Source: Gambelia wislizenii
Lineage: Eukaryota; Chordata; Lepidosauria; Squamata; Crotaphytidae
Assembly (NCBI GenBank): GCA_030847615.1
Contig: JAUMIR010000003.1
Coordinates: 25,797,001-25,861,000, forward strand
Direction of reading: 5' to 3'
Length of the DNA stretch: 64,000 nucleotides
Shown here: positions 55,372 to 64,000 of the stretch, one piece after another
Numbering within the stretch: the first letter of the stretch is position 1
Layout of the letters: each line of letters opens with the position of its first letter
Made by a program: the position numbers and the translations under genes
Notes under the pieces: generated by a model
Databases searched by the model: none
The model's input: the letters and a program-made list of their open reading frames with translations, nothing else
What the model was told of the DNA's origin: nothing

Positions 55372-55592
55372 CTTTAGAGCTCACTTCTGACACACTGTAC
55401 AAATAATGCAGTTTGACACTATTTTCCCATCCTATAGAATTCTGCAATTTGTAGTTTGTTGTGGCACCAGAGCTCTCAGACAGAGAAGGCTAAATATATC
55501 ACAAAATTACAAATCCCAGAATTCAATAGCATTGAGCCATGGCTCTTGAAGCAGTGTCAAACTGCATCATTTTTGCAGTGTGAAAGTAGCCT
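55372..55592. mobile_element. Palindromic MITE (same family as 2708)
   Basis: 'aataatgcagtttgacacta' is answered by 'tgtcaaactgcatcattttt'. The centre 'ccagagctctcagacagaga' also matches the copy at 2708. Confidence 0.8.
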
Positions 55593-56557
55593 GGTCTCCA
55601 GTTTTAGCTCTTATGCATGTACAGGTAAACACCTGAACTGGCTTATGTCTACAATATGCTCAGGAAGTAGTCTCAAATTATCCTGTATACAAATGTTCAT
55701 GCTTCACAGTTGTTGACACAGTTGTTTAACCTAATCTTAAAATACCTTTCACTCATTCCAAAGGGGGGAAAGTATCAGCTGTGTTTTTCCCCTTTACTCT
55801 GAAAAGTTTCATTTTTTTCCACTGGAAAAAAAAAAGTAAATGGTCTGGCAGGGGGAGAAGCAACCTTCCCCCCCCCCTGAACTTTTTCAAGCCATCACAT
55901 GTCTACAGTAGATTGGTTATGGTGACCTAAATGACATTTCAGCATTAAAACTTGTAACCTGCTTTATTTCTAGTCTCCCTCTAGTCATCAGAACTAGTCA
56001 GTATCAGTCATACTTCCCTAACTTTGTAACAAGACTAGGGTAGTATGAGGCTACCCTTTATTAGAAACTTATGCTGGTGTGGCAAATACTAGGCTATTTC
56101 TTTACTGGATATAAGTTTACAGCAATTCACAGCAATTAGGACCTGTCTTAATGGTTTTACAGCCCCATAAACTTTGCATGTCTGGAAGCTGTGAGTGGAT
56201 TGCTCACATTTTTAAAATCTGCCACCGCTGATCTTTTTTTAAAAAAAATCTATTTCTATAGTGCGCACAAGTGATATTTCACCTTTCCCCCAAAACAAAA
56301 GAGAAAACAGATAGCTCAAACATCCGTTTTATCGCCTTACCAATCACTCGCTAAAGCAAAAATCCAACATGGCGGCAGCAGGCGCTTGCTCTGTAACCCA
56401 ACCTTGCCCCCTGTGCTTGTCCATCCAATCAGGTTTGCACTGTGTCGTACATGAGGAAGCGATTCATGTCGAATTGCCTGTCTTAACGAGCGAAAATGGG
56501 CATAGATTTTCCTTAGGTTTTTTCCAGGTTGTGAGGCCGTGTTCTGGAATAGTTTCT

Positions 56558-56600
56558 TTCTGATGTTTCGCCTGCATCTGTGGGTGGCATCCTCAGAGAA
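56558..56600 (-). ncRNA. Hammerhead-ribozyme-like motif, left arm
   Basis: Minus strand: TTCT, CTGAGGA, T, GCC ... GGC, GAAA, CATC, AGAA. The core follows CUGANGA / helix II / GAAA / UH. Helix I pairs UUCU with AGAA. The cleavage triplet reads AUC in place of GUC. Helix III is only two bases, as described for Penelope hammerheads. Confidence 0.5.
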
Positions 56601-57687
56601 TGGTTGGGTAGAAGTTTGCCTGGGGTTTATATGCTGTGAATCCCTGAACAGCATCCATTCAAATATCCAATTCATGATGGAAAAAGAGAAGGAAGGAACA
56701 CTGCCATTCTTGGATGTCCTAGTCATCCGCAAACCAAACCAACAGTTAGACCACAGGGTATACCGAAAACCCCCATACACAGACAGATACCTACACAGGA
56801 ACTCCAATCATCACCCAGGACAAAAAAAGAAGCACAATAAAAACATTGGTGGACCGTGCAAAAAGGATCTGCAAACCCCACTACCTGGAGGATGATCTGA
56901 GACACCTAAACTGGGCCCTACAGGCTAATGGTTACTCCAGATCAGACATCACAAGAGCAGCCAGACCCAGAAAAAAACACAGGAATAAAGAAGAAAAACA
57001 GCCACCCAAAGGGAAGGTATTTTTACCATACATCAAAGGAGTCACAGACAGAATAGGGAAAATGATGAGGAAACACAACCTCCAAACAATCTACAGACCA
57101 ACCAAGAAAATCCAATTAATGCTACGCTCAGCGAAGGACAAAAGAGACCCTCTCACAGCTGCAGGAGTTTACCGCATACCATGCAGCTGTGGACAAGTTT
57201 ACATAGGTACCACTAAATGCAAACGCGAATCAAGGAACATGAGAGACACTGCAGACTGGGCCAACCAGAAAAATCAGCAGTAGCAGAACATGTGATAAAC
57301 CAACCTGGACACAAAACGTTATTTAAAAACACAGAAATTCTGGACCAGGCCAACAACTATCATGTCAGAATGCACAGAGAAGCTATTGAAATTCACAAAT
57401 ACCTGGACAACTTCAACAGGAGAGAAGAAACCTTAAAAGTAAACAAAACCTGGCTCCCAGTTTTGAAATACAATAGAATTAAAACTCAACACTTACAAAG
57501 GAATTCCACCCAGGGACATGGGGATTCCCAGCAGATAATGGCCCATCAACCAACCATCAGCCAAACAGACACTAACGAGCCTTACATTTCTATATCCAGA
57601 AACTAACCATTCAGTTACACAAATTTACATATACTCCCCTACAGAGATTTACAGCATATAAACCCCAGACACACTCCTACCCAACCA

Positions 57688-57730
57688 TTCTCTGAGGATG
57701 CCAGCCACAGATGCAGGCAAAATATCAGAA
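57688..57730 (+). ncRNA. Hammerhead-ribozyme-like motif, right arm (decayed)
   Basis: Same layout as the left arm, but the GAAA box is AAAA and helix III is changed (AAAATATC). Helix I (TTCT/AGAA) is intact. Presumably inactive. Confidence 0.45.
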
Positions 57731-58269
57731 AGAAACTATTCCAGAACACGGCCTCACAGCCCAGAAAAAACCCAAGGAAAATCTATGGATGCCGGCTGTG
57801 AAAGCCTTCGACTTCACATTGAAAATGGGCATATCTCTGGAGTTTTTTTTTAAAGTTGGGGAAAGCCGCAAAGGCTTTTCTCTCCTAGTTTTTCCTCTTT
57901 TTGGCCCCCTCCTTCACAATATGACAAGACAATGCGGGAGTCCATTAAGACAGCTTGTTTTCTGAGGGAATTCTGTGAATGGTATTTTCACCATGTGGTA
58001 CATGGTGAGTACATGTGTACACCATGAGTACAACATGTCAAGGGTTGTAGAAACTATGAGTGGAAATTTTACAATAAAAGGTGCAATGGCCAGTAGGGGC
58101 CAATAGAGAGGAGTATGAGCACGGCTGCTGTTTGTTGCTCAAGGCCTAGTATGTGGGAGTTACCACTGTAAGTACTGTCTGAAAACCTTATCTGCATGGG
58201 AAAGGATTGTACTAACTATGAGCTTGGGAACAGCTCTGTGGGTATTAATGTATAACCCATCATGTTGTA

Positions 58270-59319
58270 CAGTCGTCCCTTCACATTCGCGGGGGTTCCG
58301 TTCCGCGGACCCCCGCGAATGTGAAAAATCCGCGAATAACAAACACCCCTCCCCCTCCCTCCCCAGGCCTTCGCGGGGCCTTCCTAGGTCCCGCGGAGGC
58401 CTCCCCGGCCCTCCCTCCCTCCCTCCCCAGGCCTTCGCAGGTCCCGCGGAGGCCTCCCCGGCCCTCCCTCCCCGGCCCTCCCTCCCCGGCCCTCCCTCCC
58501 TCCCTCCCTCCCCAGGCCTTCGCGGGGCCTTCCTAGGCCCCGCGGAGGTCTCCCCGGCCCTCCCTCCCTCCCTCCCCAGGCCTTCGCGGGGCCTCCGGAG
58601 GGCCTCCGGGGGTCCCGCGAAGGCCTCCCCACCCCTCCCCAGGCCTCCGCGGGGCCTCCGGAGGTCCCGCAAAGGCCTCCCCATCCCTCCCCAGGCCTTC
58701 GCGGGGCCTCCGGAGGGCCTCCGGGGGTCCTGCGAAGGCCTCCGCACCGCTCCCCAGGCCTTCGCGGGGCCTCCGGAGGGCCTCCGGGGGTCCCGCGAAG
58801 GCCTCCCCACCCCTCCCCAGGCCTTCGCGGGGCCTCCGGAGGGCCTCCGGGGGTCCCGCAAAGGCCTTCGCACCGCTCCCCAGGCCTTCGCGGGGCCTCC
58901 GGAGGGCCTCCGGGGGTCCCGCGAAGGCCTCCCCACCCCTCCCCAGGCCTTCGCGGGGCTTCCGGAGGGCCTCCGGGGGTCCCGCGAAGGCCTTCGCACC
59001 GCTCCCCAGGCCTTCGCGGGGCCTCCGGAGGGCCTCCGGGGGTCCCGCGAAGGCCTCCCCACCCCTCCCCAGGCCTTCGCGGGGCCTCCGGAGGGCCTCC
59101 GGGGGTCCTGCGAAGGCCTCCCCACCCCTCCCCAGGCCTTCGCGGGGCCTCCGGAGGGCCTCCGGGCGTCCCGCGAAGGCCTCCCCACCCCTCCCCAGGT
59201 CTTTCACGGGGCCTCTGGAGGCCCCCTGTCGCGGTTTTGGGGGGGCCCGGGGGGCCCTCCCAAAACCGCGAATAACCAAAACCGCGAATGTCAAGTTCGC
59301 GAATGTGGAGGGACAACTG
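58270..59319. mobile_element. Tigger-like MITE filled by a GC-rich minisatellite
   Basis: Left CAGTCGTCCCTTCACATTCG and right, as complement, CAGTTGTCCCTCCACATTCG. TA flanks both (58268-58269, 59320-59321). Near the ends are 'ccgcgaataac' and 'aaaccgcgaataacc'. The interior 58370-59215 is tandem repeat. Long open frames on both strands across it come from the repeat period being a multiple of three. Confidence 0.85.
58578..59210. repeat. 63-bp minisatellite, about ten units, with 126-bp higher-order pattern
   Basis: Each unit contains GGCCTTCGCGGGG, CCTCCGGAGGGCCTCCGGGG and TCCCGCGAAGGCC; the first and last are nearly inverted, so every unit can fold. From about 58694 to 59072 the spacing is 63 bp and the unit ends alternate between 'ccccacccctcccc' and 'cgcaccgctcccc', giving a dimer period. 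Shorter irregular units run 58370-58577. Confidence 0.92.
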
Positions 59320-59321
59320 TA

Positions 59322-60077
59322 TATATAAAGCAGTGCAGTCCTTTCTCCTATCCCTCTTTCACTCATTTTTCCTTTACTTTGGATGTTTGTCTGTCTTGCT
59401 GACATGCATCATGTATGCCTGCATGGATCCTCATGGATCACCTCTTGTATATACTACTATGTTATACCGTAGTAATGACTTGTAGATTATACACACGCTC
59501 TGTGTGAGTGCTTTATTAGCAGTCTTATGTAGGCCACATGTGCCTACACCTATACTGCAACTTGGTCCTCTTCACATGCCCAGGAGGGACATGCGCACAT
59601 GCCTTGACACACACAATGTCCAAAATGTCTTGTTGTTAACTGCTGGTAAAGTTGACTTCGACTTAGGGCAACTAGATGAGTGAGAGACCTCCAATTTACC
59701 CTATGCTCCACAGCTCTGTTCAGATCTTGCAGACTCAGGGACATGGCTTCTTTCATTAAGTCTATCCATCCATATTCCTCTGTTCCTACTGCCTTCTATC
59801 TTATCAAGCATTATTGTCTTTTCTAGTGAGTTGTGTCTTCTCATGGTATGGTCAAAGTACATAGTCTCAGTTTAATCATCTTGGCTTCTAGGGAGAATTC
59901 AGGTTTGATTTGCTCTAACAGAGCTCCATTCACTTCGTGGATTGAAATCCTACCTGTTCTCGTGAGAAAATGCAAGTGCAGGAAATAAAAAGAAACACAA
60001 AAAAGTTTACACAAGCACATAAGCACACTAAAAAAATAATAACAAGTAACTTGGGGAGGGTACAAAAAATAGGGTAG
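59322..60077. other. Unassigned intergenic DNA
   Basis: No gene or clear repeat. The segment 59640-59760 ('ttgacttcgacttagggcaa') looks like a diverged repeat of unknown family. Confidence 0.45.
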
Positions 60078-60268
60078 CCTGACAGTAAGAGATGTTCGGA
60101 AGTGGAATACACTGCCTCAGAGTGTGGTGGAGTCTCCTTCTTTGGAGGTTTTTTAAACAGAGGCTGGATGGCCATCTGTTGGTAATGCTTTGATTATGTA
60201 TTCCTGCATGGCAGGGAGTTGGACTGGATGGCCCTTGTGGTCTCTTCCAACTCTATGATTCTATGATT
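60078..60268 (+). mobile_element. CR1 LINE 3' end
   Basis: 'cctgacagtaagagatgttc' (ORF end) to 'ccaactctatgattctatga'. 5'-truncated to the last about 190 bp. Confidence 0.92.
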
Positions 60269-63080
60269 CATATAAAGTAGAACTAAAAGCTAGATCTCAT
60301 CAGAGAGCTCAGGAGTGAAAATACAACTAACATTTGAGGTGTGAATTGATTTAATCCTTTAAATGCTTATAGTTCTATTATCATTGCTTGTTCTAAACTT
60401 TTCTCTGCTTGCTAGTGGAAATTAGAGTGTGCTGTAAAATGTTTTCTGCTATCTAAAGTTATTAGACTTCTTCAGGAATAGATGACTACTGCAGAAACAC
60501 CTTGTTACACAGACCCATTTCTGAACAGTGGAAGTTGGTGTATATTTTTAATGCATATGTTCCATGTAACTATCAGGAGATTTGACATGCTGGATTACAC
60601 CTGGTAATTTGTCCCTAAATCCATTGACTGCGAGGGGACAAAGTAGCAAGGTCACTCAAGTGTTCTGCTTATGGATAGTTAATTTCCCACTGACTCACCC
60701 TATCTTGGAATGCTCCATGATCATGGCAAATGGGTCTCTGAAGGATTGGGTTTGCACACCATTGCTCAGCCCATGTTGTGAAGAAGACTGAAGCAAAACT
60801 AATCTGTTTCGTGGTTCAGATAACATAGTCTGGATGGGAGAGAAGAATACATTGGACTTAAGTATGTGTAACAATGAAGGATTACCGTACTTCCTTCAGG
60901 GAAGCAGATATAATTGCTTGTATAGGAGTTCCTTGAATTTCACAGTTAAGGATTTTGTGCATAATATGTTCCATTCTTAGAACATTGCCAGCTCTTAAAT
61001 ATACAGTATATCGCCAACCTTGACATAGTCAAATTTGTGCACTCTGCCAATGAGCTGATGTTGCAAGTAACAGATTTGTGTTTATATCTGTGTACAGTAG
61101 TTCGATATTTAGCAGCTAATCCTGTGGGGATGTACACGCTTTTTGAATGGGGTATTGCAGTCTTTGTACAAGGGCAGTGGATGTGCCAAAGTAGTGCTCT
61201 GACACAGAAGCATTGTTGGCAAATGTTTACAATGGCAGTGCTTGTCACAGCATCCTTCTTGTACTTTCCCACATGGATGCCTGACTTATGAAATAGCTGC
61301 ATACTTGTAATTGTGGCTGATTTCAGAAATTGCTTTTTAAACTTTTGCTTGACCTCTTAGAAGAATCAGCCACATCTTGGAATGTGAGTGACTTGCTGCT
61401 TTGAACTGTATTGGCTTTGGTGGTACAAGTAATTTTGCCAGGGCTATGAAGAAATCACGTTTTCTATGGTATACAGTATGTGAGTTCCCCATTATGGTGT
61501 TTACCATCATAAGATGAGAAAGGTGAACAGATTTTTTAGCCTATGCTTTCTGGCCATAGTCAGGCTCTTGTACTTGGTTATTACGTTCATGGGTTGTCAA
61601 ATCTCCAATGTGTCATCTTGAAAGAATTATGGGATATCATGCTTCCCCTGGTGCTGGCTCACAGCTAGTGTGAAAAGGTTTCTACTGAAAATATTCAAGA
61701 TTAAAGATGCTAAAGGGTACTCAGAGCCCTAAGTAACACTTAGCATGAGGTACAGTAATACTCAAAGTAGCTCTTTAATCTTGAATACTATACATTGGTC
61801 CACACTTTTTAACTTAATTTTTTAAACTGCTATAATGAGACCCACTATTTACCTACAGAATATTTATGCAAGTTCTCCAACACAGGAAATAGCTTGCGCC
61901 ACTGATGATGTACAAACCATGCATACTTATCTTGTTCCAAAATAAGTTATGGGTTTTTTAATATTAATTTTATTTTATTTTTCAATTTTTCGCTGTAGTT
62001 AAAGTTATGCTTATTTCACTATAAAAGCCACAGTTCTTATCTCATGTTGCAGGATCACAATCTAGTGGCAGTTTCATACCATGCTTTTGACAAAGTTTTG
62101 AACAAGCAGAGCATAGCAATGAAAGGAATGAACAACTAATGTCTGCTAATTTTGCTTCTCTCTTTTTTCTTACTTCCTAATTCCCTCCAGTAAGTGTCTA
62201 TCTACATTTTTGCAAGATGGTGCTGAAATAGTTAGACAAATTATTTTGTTCTTTTTATGTGTTCTTCCAAACAGAAGACCAGAAAATGATTAATTTTCAT
62301 GTTTTTCTATATCTTTTTTCCCCCTGGGTTGTTTGACAGCACTGCATCTCTCTGATCCCATTCCAAGAAATTATCTAGGATTACAGCAGGGATCTTGACA
62401 GATAAATTGGGGAGGGGGAGGGGGGAAATCTTCAGTACTATGTTGAGGAATTTTCTCTCCTTCTGTTACTTGGTTTTAGTAAATTTTTCTTTGCAATAAA
62501 GAAAAGTCTTTCAATCTAGGACATGATCATGATCCTGTTAACTAGAGATTGTGTGCCATTATTTTGATGCGCCTGTTCTTAAGGCTGTCGCAATTCCTGA
62601 AGAGAATGATGCAACACAACTAACAGGCAGAACAAAACACATTTTTTTTCAGCAGAAACTGTCAAAAGGCTCCTTCAAGGGCAGAAGCCTGTTGGCTCCT
62701 ATTTGCAGAATTGTTAGTTAGAAGTTTAAACAGAGCATTGTGTAAACATGTGCTGCCTGTTCATTACAAGTGACCAGAAACATATTTACGTAGTTTCCAT
62801 CTGTGTTGGCCTTGCATCAAGTCTGGGCTTAAGATATGGTCGAAGATTAATTGATTGCTGTTCTAATAAATTCTTCACTTATGAATACAATTTAAACACC
62901 GATGTCCTCCTGAAATATCCCTCTTGTGTTAAAGAATATTAACACCTGTAAAACAGACTCTGTTGTGGTTTAAATGTTCTTGATTCCTTCACCAGCTCGT
63001 AGCCTATATTTCAGAAACATGAGGGCTATGTTCTGAAAATCACAATTTTTTTCCTCATTTTTTTTGAAGTGTGTAAGGTA
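60269..63080. other. Repeat-poor intergenic segment
   Basis: About 2.8 kb with no recognisable transposon and no credible coding frame. In mammals the neighbour on this side is MECOM, so distal regulatory sequence is possible. This is position-based inference only. Confidence 0.5.
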
Positions 63081-63155
63081 AGAAAACCCTATGAAATACA
63101 TGGGGTGGCCATAAGCTGACAGGTGACTTGAAGGCACATACACATACACAAGATC
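63081..63155 (+). mobile_element. SINE tail
   Basis: 'aagaaaaccctatgaaatac' and 'gtgacttgaaggcacataca' are the last quarter of the MIR-like SINE. Confidence 0.7.
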
Positions 63156-63420
63156 AGAAAAAAATATTAATCAACAAACCTTGAAACATCACATGTGTGG
63201 GTATAATGTGATCCGTTATGGTTTACTGAGTAAGCTGAATGTATGAGAAAGTGGCTTGACTAAAAAGCATTTCATTTGAGGTACTATTAAATACCTGATG
63301 TTAAATGACGTGCTCCATTTTCTCTCTCTCATGTACATATTCCATTGCAAAGAAAGCAGCATTATACCAAGTTCAGACAATATGTCCATCTAGCTCAGTA
63401 TTGTCAACACTGGATCTTAA

Positions 63421-63660
63421 GGTTTGTTTGTTTGTTTGATTGATTGATTCATATCCTGTTTTTCTACCAAATGGGACTCAAAGTGGCTTACCATATAAAT
63501 TAAAACAGAACATCTGAAACGATATGGAGTACAAAAGCTTAAAAAAGCATTAAATGATACATTCAGTTAAAACATTACTTTTAAAACATTAAAAATTAAA
63601 ACAATTAAAACACTTAAAATACAAATGGCATTAAAAAGAAGAGCAACAGTTTCAGGCAAG
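63421..63660 (-). mobile_element. Probable LINE 3' region, minus orientation
   Basis: '(GTTT)n(GATT)n' followed by 'catatcctgtttttctacca' and 'gactcaaagtggcttaccat' is the reverse complement of an L2-like terminal segment; AAAAC-rich sequence follows. Confidence 0.5.
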
Positions 63661-63734
63661 ATTCTACAAATGCCAGGTATTGATTCTGGTACCTCTGTAT
63701 GCGAAGGAGGTCCTCTCTCTCTGAGCTATAGGAT

Positions 63735-64000
63735 TTTATCAGACACAGCAAAAATTGCATGATTACAGCATCATGATAGCACGAAGGGTCCTCCTATCGC
63801 ATGACATTGTCGTCCTCGTGTGGTCAATCTGTGCTCCAGCCGCGAATAAGGCGTCACTTTTCATTGATGGGAAAAGCTGTCAATAGCTCTCAATATTGCT
63901 TTTTTTGTTGTTGTTGTTATTGTTAGCAAAAAGACTCAGTTTTACCTCGATTCCCCATGGGACTAGAATGAAAGAACACCATAAGAACGATGACGTCATG
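63735..64000. mobile_element. Fragment of the CGCATGACAT MITE family, cut by the window edge
   Basis: 'tcctatcgcatgacattgtc', 'tagcaaaaagactcagtttt' and the final 'aagaacgatgacgtcatg' resemble the element at 22243-22430 and its flank. Confidence 0.5.

Larger units (their letters stand above)
56505..57820 (+). mobile_element. Penelope-like element, 5'-truncated, with GIY-YIG endonuclease
   Basis: Flanked by the direct repeat GAAAATGGGCATA (56492-56504 and 57821-57833). Coding remnants, broken by frame shifts, show the end of a Penelope RT (EGTLPFLDVLVIRKPN, VYRKPPYTDRYLHRNSNHHP). They continue through FLPYIKGVTDRIGKMMRKHN to a GIY-YIG nuclease (AGVYRIPCSCGQVYIGTTK, then RIKEHERHCRLGQPEKSAVA and AEHVINQPGHK). 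Termini 56502-56642 and 57645-57786 are inverted copies. Most of the RT is missing. This family retrotransposes by target-primed reverse transcription. Confidence 0.93.
56140..57998. mobile_element. CTGTCTAAAC-family MITE interrupted by a Penelope-like element
   Basis: Two halves, about 56140-56504 and 57821-57998, share family motifs ('aaaatccaacatggcggcag', 'tcgccttaccaatcactcgc', right end 'gtgaatggtattttcac'). The host element is split by the Penelope insertion, so it is older. Confidence 0.65.

Noticed and set aside
58160..59405. Open frames of about 290-394 codons on both strands
   Set aside because: They overlap in several frames and consist of 21-residue repeats. The 63-bp minisatellite period is a multiple of three and the GC-rich units lack stop codons. 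No real protein is implied.

Overview
This is a vertebrate nuclear window, most likely from a squamate reptile (lizard or snake). The genes have introns and read as amniote orthologues. The repeat fraction is a sauropsid mixture of CR1 and L2 LINEs, a MIR-like tRNA SINE ending in AACA units, hAT, Tigger and mariner DNA transposons, and Penelope-like elements. I saw no bacterial operons, CRISPR arrays or insertion sequences. The species cannot be named from sequence alone.

The host genes form the block known in mammals as LRRC34-MYNN-ACTRT3-TERC (human 3q26.2). From left to right: the last six coding exons of LRRC34 (+, 1227-9431); an interval of about 6.8 kb between convergent gene ends (9432-16258); complete myoneurin MYNN (-, seven coding exons, 27021-16259, 613 aa) with a CpG-rich promoter near 30.1-30.4 kb; two identical tRNA-Val(AAC) genes (-, 31.6 and 32.6 kb); complete ACTRT3 (+, two exons, 35358-38782, 373 aa); about 11 kb of stacked transposons; and a telomerase RNA gene, TERC (-, about 50130-49652). 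TERC is the main discovery. It has TATA and CCAAT boxes, the telomere template, the pseudoknot, CR4/CR5 and an H/ACA 3' end. None of these is a protein ORF, so an ORF scan passes over the gene. The right-hand 14 kb is repeats and intergenic DNA, on the side where MECOM lies in mammals.

The accessory DNA also holds notable structures. A Penelope-like element (GIY-YIG endonuclease) sits inside an older MITE, with inverted terminal blocks and a target duplication of about 13 bp. A 203-bp solo palindrome of the same termini lies at 46.0 kb. Both carry hammerhead-ribozyme-like cores. A Tigger-type MITE at 58.3-59.3 kb has been filled by a CpG-rich 63-bp minisatellite with a 126-bp higher-order period; this creates long false ORFs on both strands. 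A 5'-truncated CR1 keeps an uninterrupted 455-codon reverse-transcriptase frame.

Functionally, TERC makes the telomerase RNA. MYNN is a BTB/C2H2 zinc-finger nuclear protein. ACTRT3 is a testis-type actin-related protein. LRRC34 is a leucine-rich-repeat protein linked to germ and stem cells. Their adjacency is conserved synteny, not an operon.
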